A DNA stretch of 64,000 nucleotides from Tsukamurella tyrosinosolvens (GTDB lineage: Bacteria; Actinomycetota; Actinomycetes; Mycobacteriales; Mycobacteriaceae). The translations under genes and the position numbers were made by a program. Below are positions 9,652 to 18,378 of the stretch, piece after piece. The notes below the pieces were generated by a model. It searched no databases and was not told the origin of the DNA. It saw nothing but the letters and a program-made list of their open reading frames with translations. Position 1 is the stretch's first letter. Each line of letters begins with the position of its first letter. The stretch is from contig NZ_FNSA01000003.1 in assembly GCF_900104775.1 (NCBI RefSeq), positions 868,001 through 932,000 of the forward strand, given 5' to 3'.

Positions 9652-11097
9652 GTGGTGGACGAGCAGGCGGGTAGCGGCACGCGGGAGAACGTGATCCTGG
9701 TGCACTGGCACGACCTGGGCCGCCACCTCGCCTGCTACGGCGCGGAGGGCGTGATCAGCCCGAACCTCGACCGGCTCGCTGCCGAGGGCATCCGGTTCAC
9801 CGACGCGCACGCGACGGCGCCGCTCTGCTCGCCCGCGCGCGGCTCGCTGTTCACGGGCCTGCACCCGCACCGCAACGGCCTCGTCGGGCTGGCGCACCAC
9901 GGCTTCGAGTACCGCGATCACGTGCGCACCCTGCCGACGCTGCTCGGCGAGGCGGGCTACCGCAGCGCCCTGTTCGGCATGCAGCACGAGAGTGCGGACC
10001 CGACCAGGCTCGGCTTCGACACCGCCGACGTCTCGGACTCCCTGTGCGACTACGTCGTGGCGCAGTCGCAGGAGTGGCTGGCCGACGCTGCCACGCGCGA
10101 CGAGCCCTTCTTCCTCACCGCGGGCTTCTTCGAGACGCACCGCCCGTACCCCGCGGACCAGTACGCGCCCGCCGACCCGGACGCCATCGGCGTGCCCGGC
10201 TTCCTGCCCGACACCCCGCAGGTCCGCGACGACCTCGCCGGGCTGCACGGCAGCATCACGCAGGCCGACGCCGCGGTCGGGCGGCTGCTCGACACCGTCG
10301 ACGAGCTCGGACTGGCCGAGAGCACGTGGATCCTCTTCATCACGGACCACGGCCTCGCCTTCCCGCGCGCGAAGTCCACGCTCTACGGCGAGGGCACCGG
10401 CGTCGCGTTCATCGCGCGCCCGCCCCGTGCCCTCGGCCTCGCGCCGCGCGTCTACGACGACCTGTTCTCGGGCGTCGACCTGACCCCGACGGTGCTCGAC
10501 CTCCTCGGCCTGCCCCTGCCGGAGGACGTCGACGGCGAGACCCACGCGGCCGAACTCCTCGAGCCGACGGGCGAGCAGGTGCGCGCCGGGCTGTTCACGC
10601 AGAAGACCTACCACGACGCCTACGACCCGATCCGCGCCGTGCGCACCAAGCAGTTCAGCTACATCGAGAACTACGCCGACCGGCCCGCGTTGCTGCTCCC
10701 GCTCGACATCGCGGACAGCTCCTCCGCCGCCTCACTCGACCCCTACGAGACGGCCGCGCCGCGGCCCCGTCGGGAGCTGTACGACCTGGTCGTGGACCCG
10801 TACGAGCGGCACAACGTGGTCGACGAGCCCGCCTACCAGTGGGTGGCCCGCCGCCTCGCCGGCGTCCTCGCGACGTGGCGCGAGGAGACCGGCGACGTGC
10901 TGCCCTCCGAGGCCGAGGGCACCGCGATCGCCGAGGCCTTCATGGCCGCGTTCTTCGCCGGCCGCGCGCAGCCCGATGCCGACCAGACACCTCTGCCCTC
11001 GCGCCGCCCACAGGGCGCCCGCCGCGAGCTGGCCCCGTCCGAGGTAGACGTGCGCGAGTCGGCCGCGCGGGCCCGCGCCGACGCCGCGAACGCCTGA
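9652..11097 (+). CDS. Type I (formylglycine-dependent) sulfatase
   Basis: A 481-residue sulfatase with the CSPAR activation motif at residues 59-63, whose Cys59 would be oxidised to formylglycine. The N-terminal metal-binding strand ends in HWHDLG (Asp21) and the second metal site is in ITDHG near residue 226. The sequence resembles the arylsulfatase/N-sulfoglucosamine sulfohydrolase branch; the natural sulfate ester is unknown. No signal peptide is visible, so a cytoplasmic enzyme is likely. GTG at 9652 is preceded by CAGCGT with a 6-nt gap, consistent with a leaderless message. The formylglycine-generating enzyme encoded at 11801-12730 is the obvious maturation partner. It ends 1 bp from the convergent vapC gene. 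Confidence 0.9.
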   Translation: MVDEQAGSGTRENVILVHWHDLGRHLACYGAEGVISPNLDRLAAEGIRFTDAHATAPLCSPARGSLFTGLHPHRNGLVGLAHHGFEYRDHVRTLPTLLGEAGYRSALFGMQHESADPTRLGFDTADVSDSLCDYVVAQSQEWLADAATRDEPFFLTAGFFETHRPYPADQYAPADPDAIGVPGFLPDTPQVRDDLAGLHGSITQADAAVGRLLDTVDELGLAESTWILFITDHGLAFPRAKSTLYGEGTGVAFIARPPRALGLAPRVYDDLFSGVDLTPTVLDLLGLPLPEDVDGETHAAELLEPTGEQVRAGLFTQKTYHDAYDPIRAVRTKQFSYIENYADRPALLLPLDIADSSSAASLDPYETAAPRPRRELYDLVVDPYERHNVVDEPAYQWVARRLAGVLATWREETGDVLPSEAEGTAIAEAFMAAFFAGRAQPDADQTPLPSRRPQGARRELAPSEVDVRESAARARADAANA

Positions 11098-11098
11098 T

Positions 11099-11527
11099 CT
11101 ACACCCGCACCTGCCGGAACTCCGGCGCGACCTCCGCGATCCGCTCGTAGTCGCTGTCGCGATGCACCACCACGGCGTCGTGACGGATCGCGATCGCCGC
11201 GATCATCGTGTCGACGGGGCCGGCCGCGCGTACCTTGCCGGAGTGCCAGAGTCGGCGCTGCAGCTCGACGGAGACGGCGTGAGTTTCGACGCCAGGATGC
11301 AGCACGTCGAGGAACTCCCAGTTCGTGGCGTATTCGGACTCCCACTCGCGAGGAGAACGTGTGGAGTAGAGCGCTTCGAGGAGCTGCGGCGCGCATGCCG
11401 CGAGGAAGTTCCCGCCGACCGTGAATGATTCCAGGGCGGTCCCGCGGATCTGGCCGATCTGGATCCTCGACCATACGGAGTTGTCGACGATGTGGGGAAC
11501 CGGTCGCTCGTCGAAGGGGAGTGTCAC
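11099..11527 (-). CDS. vapC: PIN-domain ribonuclease toxin, VapC family
   Basis: A 142-residue PIN-domain protein with the complete acidic site: Asp15 (IVDNSVW), Glu51, Asp106 (PVDTMIAAIA) and Asp124/Asp126 (HRDSDY). VapC toxins are Mg2+-dependent RNases that inhibit translation by cutting tRNA or rRNA. The ATG overlaps the stop of the upstream vapB by 4 bp (ATGA), the normal toxin-antitoxin arrangement. The RNA target cannot be inferred. Confidence 0.88.
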   Translation of the reverse strand: MTLPFDERPVPHIVDNSVWSRIQIGQIRGTALESFTVGGNFLAACAPQLLEALYSTRSPREWESEYATNWEFLDVLHPGVETHAVSVELQRRLWHSGKVRAAGPVDTMIAAIAIRHDAVVVHRDSDYERIAEVAPEFRQVRV

Positions 11528-11775
11528 CGCCTCACCTCCTTGAGGAACTCAGGATCCGCCAGTGCGGCGTAGGGACCGTCCGGGTTCGAAGCGATCCGCT
11601 TGATCATGTCCCGCTGGAGCTTCTGCTTGAGCGCCAGCTCGACGAGGCTGACCACCATGTCTTGATTGGAGGCGTAGCCCAACTCCTCCCGCGCCCGGTC
11701 GAAGAGCCCTTCGGGCGCGCGCAGGGACGTCAGCTTGAGTGGAGCGTCGCGGAACTCAGGTAGCGATACGGACAT
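11524..11775 (-). CDS. vapB: VapB-type antitoxin
   Basis: An 83-residue antitoxin directly upstream of, and overlapping, the PIN-domain toxin. The middle of the protein (LGYASNQDMVVSLVELALKQ) looks like the dimerising ribbon-helix or helix segment of VapB proteins, and the C-terminal part (NPDGPYAALADPEF) would wrap the toxin. A strong GGAGGTG ribosome binding site precedes the ATG. It starts 26 nt after the stop of the FGE gene on the same strand, so read-through from the sulfur operon is possible as well as its own promoter. Confidence 0.8.
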   Translation of the reverse strand: MSVSLPEFRDAPLKLTSLRAPEGLFDRAREELGYASNQDMVVSLVELALKQKLQRDMIKRIASNPDGPYAALADPEFLKEVRR

Positions 11776-11821
11776 GTCGCACCTCCGGTGTATATCAGAT
11801 CTATGGGATCACGATATCAGA
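11776..11821 (-). promoter_or_regulatory. vapBC promoter/operator region with direct repeats
   Basis: The 8-mer TCTGATAT (minus strand) is repeated at 11799-11792 and 11821-11814, 22 bp apart (two helical turns). The proximal copy overlaps a TATACA -10-like hexamer. This AT-rich patch covers the last codons of the FGE gene and would suit autoregulation by the VapBC complex. It is an inference from spacing and context. Confidence 0.4.
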
Positions 11822-12730
11822 ATCGGACACGGTGCGGAATCCGATGTTGCTCGCCGTCGAGGTCGGGGTGTTGTGGCTACGGGCCGCCGTGCGGTAGCGG
11901 TAGCAGTACGAGTCGTGGCACAGGTGGCTCCCGCCGCGCAGCACTCGGGCGGTGCCGCGGTCGGGCCCCGTCGGCGACACCTCCGGTGACGCACGGTAGT
12001 AGCGCGCCGAGAACCGGTCGGCGCACCACTCCCACACGTTCCCCACCGCCTGGTACAGGCCGTAGCCGTTCGGCTCGTACTCTGCGGCCGGCACCGTCCC
12101 GACGGGGCCGGCGGGCTCGGGGAAGGCGCCGACGAAGACGTTGCAGTCCCGGCCGGGCACCGGGTGCTCGTCGCCCCAGGGGTAGCGGGCGCCGTCGAGG
12201 CCGCCGCGTGCCGCGTACTCCCACTGCGCCTCGGTCGGCAGCGCCCGGCCGGCCCACGCGCAGTAGGCGAGGGCGTCCGCGTGCGAGACGTGCACGACGG
12301 GATGGTCGTCGAGGGCGACGGTGCCCGGCCCGCCCGGCGCGCGGAACGTCGCGCCCGGCACCGTCAGCCACCACGGCGTGCCGGGGACCGGCACGCCCGC
12401 GGACGGGTCCGCGGCGCAGGCGTGGAAGACCGCGGACGCGCCGAACCGCTCGGCGTCGGTGACGTGCCCCGTCGCGTCGGCGAAGGCCGCGAACGCGGCG
12501 ACGGTCACCGTCGTCGCGTCGATCGCGAAGCCCGGCAGCACGACCCGGTGCACGGGCAGCTCGCCGTCGGCGCGGTAGCCGTCGCCGTGCTGATCCCCCA
12601 TGGCGAACGCGCCGGCGGGGACGCGGGCCTGGGGGATCGGGTGCGCGCCGCCGCCCGGCACCGCGCCGCCGCCCGGCACCGCGCCGGCGTGCGGCGGCAG
12701 GTCCGGGCCGTCGGGCGTGCAGCAGCTCAC
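11801..12730 (-). CDS. Formylglycine-generating enzyme (sulfatase-modifying factor)
   Basis: A 309-residue aerobic FGE that converts the Cys of CxPxR motifs to formylglycine. The chain starts VSCCTPDG, then enters the SUMF1 fold at RVPAGAFAMGDQHGDGYRAD and keeps the family blocks TGHVTDAERFGASAVFH, LPTEAQWEYAARGG and NVWEWCADRF. The two copper-binding catalytic cysteines are present as Cys271 and Cys276 in GGSHLCHDSYCYRYR, as in the Streptomyces enzyme. The GTG start overlaps the cysNC stop by 4 bp (GTGA), so it is translated from the sulfate-activation message. A Gly/Pro spacer (residues 17-32) links the N-terminal tag to the domain. Confidence 0.95.
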   Translation of the reverse strand: MSCCTPDGPDLPPHAGAVPGGGAVPGGGAHPIPQARVPAGAFAMGDQHGDGYRADGELPVHRVVLPGFAIDATTVTVAAFAAFADATGHVTDAERFGASAVFHACAADPSAGVPVPGTPWWLTVPGATFRAPGGPGTVALDDHPVVHVSHADALAYCAWAGRALPTEAQWEYAARGGLDGARYPWGDEHPVPGRDCNVFVGAFPEPAGPVGTVPAAEYEPNGYGLYQAVGNVWEWCADRFSARYYRASPEVSPTGPDRGTARVLRGGSHLCHDSYCYRYRTAARSHNTPTSTASNIGFRTVSDSDIVIP

Positions 12731-14616
12731 GCCTCGAGTATTCCCCGCTCGACGAGCAGCGCGATCACCCGCTGCGCCAGCTCGTCGGTGTCGGCGCCGG
12801 TGGTGTCGAAGCGCAGGTCCGGGTCCTCGGGCTTCTCGTACGGCCCGTCGACGCCGGTGAGGCCGCGGAGCTCGCCGCGGTCCGCGCGGGCGTAGAGGCC
12901 CTTCGGGTCGCGCTTGCGGCATTCCGAGACCGGCGTCGAGACGTGCACCTCGAGGAAGTCGATCTCCGCCGCCACGTTCAGCTCCCGGGCGATCTCCCGG
13001 TCCGAGCGCAACGGCGAGACCAGCGACGCGATCGAGATCACCCCGGCGTCGGCGAACAGGCGCGTCAGGTGGCCCACGCGGCGGATGTTCTCGGCCCGGT
13101 CGCCGGGGGAGAAGCCCAGGTCGTCGGAGATGCCGTGGCGGATGTTGTCGCCGTCGATGAGGTAGGCGACGCGGCCCCGCGAGACCAGCGCCCGCTCCAG
13201 CGCGACCGCCACCGTCGACTTGCCGGACGCGGGCAGGCCCGTGAACCACACCGTCGCGCCGCGCTGCCCCGTGCGGGCCCAGCGCTCGGCGCGGCCCAGG
13301 GAACTGGGGTGCCAGCGGATGTCGTTGCGGGTGGCCTGCCCCGGGACCACCTCGCGGGCGACGGCGATCGTGCCCGCGCCGACGGTGTCGTTGCTCGCCT
13401 CGTCGATGAGGATCAGCGCGCCGGTGTCCCGGTTCTGCGCGTAGGGGTCGGCCACGACGACCGACGAGGTCCGCAGGGTCACCGTCCCGATGTCGTTGAG
13501 CGCCAGCTCGCTCGGGCCGACCTGCTCGATGAGCGTCTCGGGGTCCAGGCGCCGCTCCAGCGACTGCACGGTCGCGCGGACCGTCGCCGTGGCGTGCTTG
13601 AGGGCCACGCGGTCCCCGGCACGCAGCGGCTTCTCGGCCAGCCAGCAGACGGTGACCTCCAGCTCGCGGGCGCTCACCGGCAGGTGCGCGCCCTCGGCGC
13701 CGGAGACGAGGACGTCGCCGCGGCCCACGTCGATGTCGTCGGCCAGTTCGACCGACACCGACAGCGGCGCGACGGCCGTGGCGCGGTCGTCGTCGAGGGT
13801 GTCCAGCGCGGTCACCGTCGACCTGCTCCCGGACGGCAGCGCCAGCACCTCGTCGCCCACCGTCAGCGTGCCGGCGGCGACGCGTCCGGCGTACCGTCGG
13901 CGCCGCTCGGCGGTGGGCCGGGAGACCCACTGGACCGGCAGGCGCAGTTCCGTGGCCACGGCCGACGGTGCCCGCAGCGGCACGGCCTCCAGGTGCTCGA
14001 GCAGCGTGGGCCCGTCGTACCAGGGGGTGTGCTCCGAGCGGTGCACCACGTTGTCGCCGAGCTTGGCGGCCAGCGGGATCGCGGGGATCGCGTCCAGCCC
14101 GAGCCGGACCGCGAGCTCGGCGAGCTCCGCCTCGACCTCCGCGAACCGCTCCGCGGAGAAGCCTACGAGGTCGATCTTGTTCACCGCGGCGATGACGTGC
14201 GGCACGCCGAGGAGCGTCGCGATGCGGGCGTGCCGGCGGGTCTGGCGCAGGACGCCCTTGCGGGCGTCCACCAGCAGGATGGCGACGTGCGCGTTCGAGG
14301 CGCCGGTGAACATGTTGCGGGTGTACCGCTCGTGGCCGGGCGTGTCGGCGAGCACGTAGCTGCGGGACTCGGTGGAGAAGAAGCGGTAGGCCACGTCGAT
14401 GGTGATGCCCTGCTCGCGCTCGGCCCGCAGGCCGTCGGAGAGCGCCGCGAGGTCCACCTCGTCGCCGTCGGTGACGGCGTCCAGATGGTCGGTCGGGAGG
14501 CTGCCGGTGTCGTGCAGCAGCCGGCCGATGAGCGTCGACTTGCCGTCGTCGACGGACCCCGCCGTGGCGAGGCGCAGCAGCTGCCGCGTGGTCGGTGGTG
14601 CCAGTACGTCGGTCAT
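12727..14616 (-). CDS. cysNC: Bifunctional sulfate adenylyltransferase large subunit / adenylylsulfate kinase
   Basis: About 629 residues in two parts. The first is an EF-Tu-like GTPase (P-loop GSVDDGKS at 20-27, DTPGHERYTRNM switch region, NKID) that drives ATP sulfurylase. The second is a C-terminal APS kinase (P-loop GLPASGKST near residue 460, then IDGDNIRHGISDDLGFS). With CysD it makes APS, and the kinase domain makes PAPS. ATG 14616 is preferred (GGGGTG about 10 nt upstream); a GTG at 14625 is the alternative. It lies downstream of stf0 and cysD, which indicates PAPS supply for sulfation. The 3' end overlaps the FGE gene. Confidence 0.95.
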   Translation of the reverse strand: MTDVLAPPTTRQLLRLATAGSVDDGKSTLIGRLLHDTGSLPTDHLDAVTDGDEVDLAALSDGLRAEREQGITIDVAYRFFSTESRSYVLADTPGHERYTRNMFTGASNAHVAILLVDARKGVLRQTRRHARIATLLGVPHVIAAVNKIDLVGFSAERFAEVEAELAELAVRLGLDAIPAIPLAAKLGDNVVHRSEHTPWYDGPTLLEHLEAVPLRAPSAVATELRLPVQWVSRPTAERRRRYAGRVAAGTLTVGDEVLALPSGSRSTVTALDTLDDDRATAVAPLSVSVELADDIDVGRGDVLVSGAEGAHLPVSARELEVTVCWLAEKPLRAGDRVALKHATATVRATVQSLERRLDPETLIEQVGPSELALNDIGTVTLRTSSVVVADPYAQNRDTGALILIDEASNDTVGAGTIAVAREVVPGQATRNDIRWHPSSLGRAERWARTGQRGATVWFTGLPASGKSTVAVALERALVSRGRVAYLIDGDNIRHGISDDLGFSPGDRAENIRRVGHLTRLFADAGVISIASLVSPLRSDREIARELNVAAEIDFLEVHVSTPVSECRKRDPKGLYARADRGELRGLTGVDGPYEKPEDPDLRFDTTGADTDELAQRVIALLVERGILEA

Positions 14617-14638
14617 CGGACGCACCCCGCAGCGGTGT

Positions 14639-14659
14639 CCGCGACCGATCCGGTCGCGG
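14639..14659. other. Intercistronic hairpin between cysD and cysNC
   Basis: A perfect 9-bp inverted repeat, CCGCGACCG-ATC-CGGTCGCGG, lies in the 61-nt gap between the cysD stop and the cysNC start. It has a 3-nt loop and no following T-tract, so it looks more like an RNA processing/stability element or partial attenuator than a full terminator. Confidence 0.45.
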
Positions 14660-14677
14660 GGTTCGGAACGCGATTCA

Positions 14678-15619
14678 TCAGAAGTAGCCCTCTTTCTTCC
14701 GGTCCTCCATGGCCGCGGCGGACGTGCGGTCGTCGGCGCGGGTCTCGCCCCGCTCGGAGACCGTGGCGGCGGAGATCTCCGCGATGACGTCGTGGATCTC
14801 GGTGGCGCGGCTGCGGACCGCGCCGGTGATGGTCAGGTCGCCGACGGTGCGGTACCGCACCCACTCCCGGCGCGCCGTCTCGCCGTCACGCGGCCGCGTG
14901 AACTCCGAGACGGCGAGCAGGATCCCGTCGCGCTCGAAGACCTCCCGCTCGCTCGCGTAGTAGATCGGCGGCAGCTCCAGGCCCTCGAGCTCGATGTAGC
15001 GCCAGATGTCGAGCTCGGTCCAGTTGGACAGGGGGAACACCCGGACGGACTCGCCGCGCCGGATGCGGCCGTTGTAGAGCGACCAGGGCTCGGGGCGCTG
15101 TGCCCGCGGGTCCCACTGGCCGAACTCGTTGCGGAAGCTGAAGACCCGCTCCTTGGCGCGGGCCCGCTCCTCGTCGCGCCGGGCGCCGCCGAACGCGGCG
15201 TCGAAGTTCCCGGCCTCCAGCGCGTCGAGCAGGGTGCGGGTCTGCAGCCGGTTCCGCGAGCCGGAGGACTCCGTCGACTCGGCGACGCGGCCGCTGTCGA
15301 TCGACTCCTGGACCGACGCGACGATGAGCTCGATCCCGTCGGGGTTCTCCGCCGTCGGGGCCACCCGGCGGTCGCGGAAGTCGATCACCTCGGGGAAGTT
15401 GTGGCCGGTGTCCACGTGCAGGATCGGGAAGGGCAGCGGCGACGGCCGGAACGCCTTCTCCGCGAGCCGCAGCAGCACGATCGAGTCCTTGCCACCGGAG
15501 AACAGCAGTACCGGGCGCTCCAGCTCGGCGGCCACCTCGCGGATGATGTGGACGGCCTCGGCCTCGAGGACGCGCAGCTCGTCGACGGCGGCGATCGGTT
15601 CGGGCGTCACTGTGCTCAT
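14678..15619 (-). CDS. cysD: Sulfate adenylyltransferase small subunit
   Basis: A 313-residue PP-loop ATP sulfurylase subunit. The PP-loop SGGKDS is at 41-46, and the family block [16 protein letters not shown] follows. With CysN it forms APS from sulfate and ATP. The internal ATG at 15619 (MSTVTPEP) is chosen because it overlaps the upstream sulfotransferase stop by 4 bp (ATGA) and gives the normal family length. The C-terminus ends KKEGYF, typical for CysD. Confidence 0.95.
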   Translation of the reverse strand: MSTVTPEPIAAVDELRVLEAEAVHIIREVAAELERPVLLFSGGKDSIVLLRLAEKAFRPSPLPFPILHVDTGHNFPEVIDFRDRRVAPTAENPDGIELIVASVQESIDSGRVAESTESSGSRNRLQTRTLLDALEAGNFDAAFGGARRDEERARAKERVFSFRNEFGQWDPRAQRPEPWSLYNGRIRRGESVRVFPLSNWTELDIWRYIELEGLELPPIYYASEREVFERDGILLAVSEFTRPRDGETARREWVRYRTVGDLTITGAVRSRATEIHDVIAEISAATVSERGETRADDRTSAAAMEDRKKEGYF

Positions 15620-16413
15620 AGGGGGTATCCGTTCTCGGCGGCGTCGGCGCGGTAGCGCTCCGCCCACTCCTTGGAGCGGTCGTTGGACTGGGGCTTCAGC
15701 GGCGGCGGGGGCGCGAGGTCCGGGTCCTGCCCGATCGCGTCGAGGACGCGGGCCGTCGTCTTCCGGGGGTCGGCGGTCAGCTCGTGGAAGTCGATCTCGA
15801 GGGGGGTGATGCCCTCGAACGCGAACCACGCCCGCCACGACCGCTCCTGCTCGCGCAGGATCCCGGCCAGGTGGGCGATCCCATCGGCGCGGTACACGGC
15901 GCGCTCGTCGCGCTCACGGTCGTGATCGGGGTCGTCCCGCCAGACGCGGGTCTGCACGGCGCGCCACATCGACACGGCCTGCGCGACCACGTCGGGCCGG
16001 TGGACGTGGACGTACAGGGGGTCGGCACCGTCGAACAGCGAGCGGATGGCCGTCCGCACCGACCCCGAGGCGATCCGGGTGCGGGTCACGAGGACGGGCG
16101 TCTGGTTCCACATGAGCTTGCCGCCCCAGACGCCGTTCGGCGTCCGGCCCTCGCGCAGCACGTCGTCGCGCCACTGCGCGGGGCCGCGCGGGTCGACGGT
16201 GCCCGGATCGATCGGGTCGAGCAGGTCGAGCAGCGACGGATCGTCGACGCCGGCGAACCACTCGCGCGGCTGCGGCGACAGCGACGAGGACGGGTAGTAC
16301 TGGAAGAACTCCTGCGGCCGCCCGGCGACGCCGGTGGCCGCGAGCGACTCCACGAGGAGGGTGCTCCCGCTGCGCTGGCTGGCGCACACGAGATAGTCGT
16401 CAGGGCTGGGCAT
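15616..16413 (-). CDS. stf0: Stf0-type sulfotransferase (trehalose 2-sulfotransferase family)
   Basis: A 265-residue PAPS-dependent sulfotransferase. The 5'-phosphosulfate loop SQRSGSTLL lies at 12-20, followed by the Stf0 blocks GRPQEFFQY and WGGKLMWNQ. The [17 protein letters not shown] segment carries the 3'-phosphate-binding residues. Stf0 of mycobacteria sulfates trehalose at the 2-position, the first step of sulfolipid-1 synthesis, and the length here (265) fits. It heads the operon stf0-cysD-cysNC-FGE. CAGACT lies 7 nt before the ATG, suggesting a leaderless start. No pks2-like or papA gene is in the window, so the final product is unknown. Confidence 0.88.
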   Translation of the reverse strand: MPSPDDYLVCASQRSGSTLLVESLAATGVAGRPQEFFQYYPSSSLSPQPREWFAGVDDPSLLDLLDPIDPGTVDPRGPAQWRDDVLREGRTPNGVWGGKLMWNQTPVLVTRTRIASGSVRTAIRSLFDGADPLYVHVHRPDVVAQAVSMWRAVQTRVWRDDPDHDRERDERAVYRADGIAHLAGILREQERSWRAWFAFEGITPLEIDFHELTADPRKTTARVLDAIGQDPDLAPPPPLKPQSNDRSKEWAERYRADAAENGYPL

Positions 16414-16508
16414 GCCCGTCAGTCTGGCGCAGAAAGGCCTTCCGACCTGGGGTTCGATGGCAGCGTGAACGTGATCCTTGACGGATCGCGGCCGGTGTGG
16501 TGCGGCCG

Positions 16509-17171
16509 CTACAGGGTGTCGATTCCCGCCAGGAGGAGGTCGAGCCCGGCGAGGAACTGGGCGCGATCGTCGTGGTCCGCCATGGTCGCGGCGATGCGGC
16601 GCAGGTACGGGAACTCGTCGGGATCCAGCTGCTCGATGCGGGCCGCGACGCCGCCCAGCAGTTCCTCGCGGCTGGGGCCGCTGCGGGCGAGCGGCGAGCG
16701 GGCGTTCGCGGCGTTCTGGGCCGCCGACCCGAGCACGTAGCCGACGATCGCGGTGGCGGCGTCGAACAGGGCCTCCTCCGGAGTGCCCATCGCCAGCACG
16801 GCCCCGCCGATCCGCTCGCTCAGCAGCAGGTTCGCCGGCCGGCCCGGATCGGCCATCACCTGCGCGGCGAGCCACGGGTGCTCGTCGACCGTGTCGAACA
16901 GCGCCAGCGCCAGCGCGCGGATCGCCGCGCGGGGATCGTCGCCTCCCGCGGCCGCCGCGAGGATCGGCCGCAGGACGGCGTCGGTGGCGGCGGCGAGGAG
17001 CTCGTCCTTGCCGGCGACGTGGTGGTAGATCGCCCCGCTTCCCGTGTCGAGGGCGCCGCCGAGCGCGCGGAAGGTCAGCGCGTCGGCGCCGCTCGCGTCG
17101 AGCAGGTCGATCGCGGCGTCCACGATGCGGTCGCGGGAGAGGGCGTCGGTGCGGCGGCTGCGGGGTGGCAC
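16509..17171 (-). CDS. TetR-family repressor of the TetX-like monooxygenase
   Basis: A 220-residue TetR-type repressor. The HTH ([28 protein letters not shown]) covers about residues 30-60, and an all-helical ligand domain follows. GTG at 17171 is chosen because GGAG lies just upstream and the family N-terminus follows. It is divergent from a flavin monooxygenase, with two perfect operator palindromes in between, so it very likely represses both genes and is released by a small-molecule substrate of the monooxygenase. Confidence 0.88.
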   Translation of the reverse strand: MPPRSRRTDALSRDRIVDAAIDLLDASGADALTFRALGGALDTGSGAIYHHVAGKDELLAAATDAVLRPILAAAAGGDDPRAAIRALALALFDTVDEHPWLAAQVMADPGRPANLLLSERIGGAVLAMGTPEEALFDAATAIVGYVLGSAAQNAANARSPLARSGPSREELLGGVAARIEQLDPDEFPYLRRIAATMADHDDRAQFLAGLDLLLAGIDTL

Positions 17172-17190
17172 GGCTCCATCTTGACACGAC

Positions 17191-17228
17191 TGGAACGATG
17201 TTCCAAACTCGTATGGAACATCGTTCCA
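17191..17228. promoter_or_regulatory. Double TetR operator between tetR and the monooxygenase gene
   Basis: TGGAACGATGTTCCA (17191-17205) and TGGAACATCGTTCCA (17214-17228) are each dyads (TGGAAC-N3-GTTCCA), and each is the exact reverse complement of the other, with 8 bp between. Their centres are 23 bp apart, about two helical turns. A TTGACA hexamer (17181-17186) immediately precedes the first site, so a bound repressor would cover the plus-strand promoter. Confidence 0.85.
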
Positions 17229-17244
17229 ACGAAAGGGGAGCGCC

Positions 17245-18372
17245 ATGGAGACACCCATCACGATCATCGGCGCCGGACTCGGCGGCCTCGCCCTGGCCCG
17301 CGTCCTGCACGTCCACGGCATCGACGCCGTGATCCACGAGGCCGAGCCGACGCCCATGGCGCGCACGCAGGGCGGCCAGCTCGACATCCACGAGGCCGAC
17401 GGCCAGGCCGCCATCGAGGCGGCCGGCCTCACCGCGCAGTTCCGAGCGCTGATCCACGAGGGCGGCGAGGCCACCCGCGCCCTCGGCCGCGACGGCACCG
17501 TCCTGCTCGACCTCCCGGACGACGGCGACGGCGGCCGCCCCGAAGTGCTCCGCGGCGAGCTGCGGCAGCTCCTCATCGACTCCCTGCCGGAAGGCGCCAT
17601 CCGTTGGGGCGCGAAGGTCACGGCGGTCCGCGCGCTCGGCGGCGGGCGGCACGCGCTCACCTTCGCCGACGGGGCCACCGTCGCGACCGGGCTGCTGGTC
17701 GGGGCCGACGGTGCCTGGTCCAAGGTGCGCGCCCTGGTGACGGAGGCGGCACCGTCGTACTACGGCACCACCTACGTCGAGACCTACCTGCACGATGTGG
17801 AGCGTCGCCACCCCGGCATCGCCGAGCTGGTGGGGGAGGGCGCCATGTTCGCCCTCGCGCCCGGCCGCGGGATCAGCACGCACGCGGAGGCGGGCGGCAT
17901 CGTCCACACCTACGCGCAACTGCACGTCCCCGAGGACTGGGCGGACGGGATCGACTGGTCGGACCCGGCGGCGGCCGAGCGCGTGATCGCCGAGTATCCG
18001 GGCTGGTCGGAGGACCTGATCCGGCTCATCGGCGAGTCGGATACGCCGCTCGTGCCGCGGCGGCTCCACACGCTGCCCGTCGGGCTGCGCTGGGAGCACG
18101 TCCCCGGCGTCACGCTGGTCGGCGACGCCGCGCACGTCAGCCCGCCCGCCGGTGAGGGCGCCAACATCGCGCTGTTCGACGGTGCCGAGCTGGCCCGGCA
18201 CATCGTCGAGAACCCCGGCGACCTCGACGGCGCGCTCGCCGCCTACGAGCGGGAGATGTTCGACCGCGCGGAGGAATCCGCGGCGTCCGCGGACGAGATG
18301 GCGACCCTGATGCTGGGCGACGACGCGCCGAACAGCCTGCTGGAGTTCTTCGCGGGGGTCGGTCGGGGTTGA
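17245..18372 (+). CDS. FAD-dependent monooxygenase, TetX-like
   Basis: A 375-residue class A flavoprotein monooxygenase. The FAD GXGXXG motif is GAGLGG at 9-14. The [20 protein letters not shown] block resembles the TetX family, and the second FAD motif [15 protein letters not shown] starts at 293. [20 protein letters not shown] near the C-terminus also matches TetX-type proteins. It would hydroxylate an aromatic or polyketide substrate using NAD(P)H and O2; tetracycline inactivation is possible but not shown. A GAAAGGGGAG ribosome binding site precedes the ATG. It is controlled by the divergent TetR with the double operator. Confidence 0.85.
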   Translation: METPITIIGAGLGGLALARVLHVHGIDAVIHEAEPTPMARTQGGQLDIHEADGQAAIEAAGLTAQFRALIHEGGEATRALGRDGTVLLDLPDDGDGGRPEVLRGELRQLLIDSLPEGAIRWGAKVTAVRALGGGRHALTFADGATVATGLLVGADGAWSKVRALVTEAAPSYYGTTYVETYLHDVERRHPGIAELVGEGAMFALAPGRGISTHAEAGGIVHTYAQLHVPEDWADGIDWSDPAAAERVIAEYPGWSEDLIRLIGESDTPLVPRRLHTLPVGLRWEHVPGVTLVGDAAHVSPPAGEGANIALFDGAELARHIVENPGDLDGALAAYEREMFDRAEESAASADEMATLMLGDDAPNSLLEFFAGVGRG

Positions 18373-18378
18373 GGGCCG

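Noticed and set aside
12728-12730. FGE as a pseudogene because it has no ATG
   Set aside because: The GTG start is coupled to cysNC by overlap and both catalytic cysteines are present, so it appears intact.
11801-13930. A 709-codon open frame that extends the FGE frame across cysNC
   Set aside because: Upstream of the GTG at 12730 the frame encodes low-complexity Arg/Gly/Ala sequence antagonistic to the clearly conserved cysNC frame on the same strand. It is a GC-rich open frame with no start context.
17245-18372. Calling the monooxygenase a proven tetracycline-resistance gene
   Set aside because: Motifs match the TetX family broadly, but many class A flavin monooxygenases share them and no resistance phenotype can be read from sequence.
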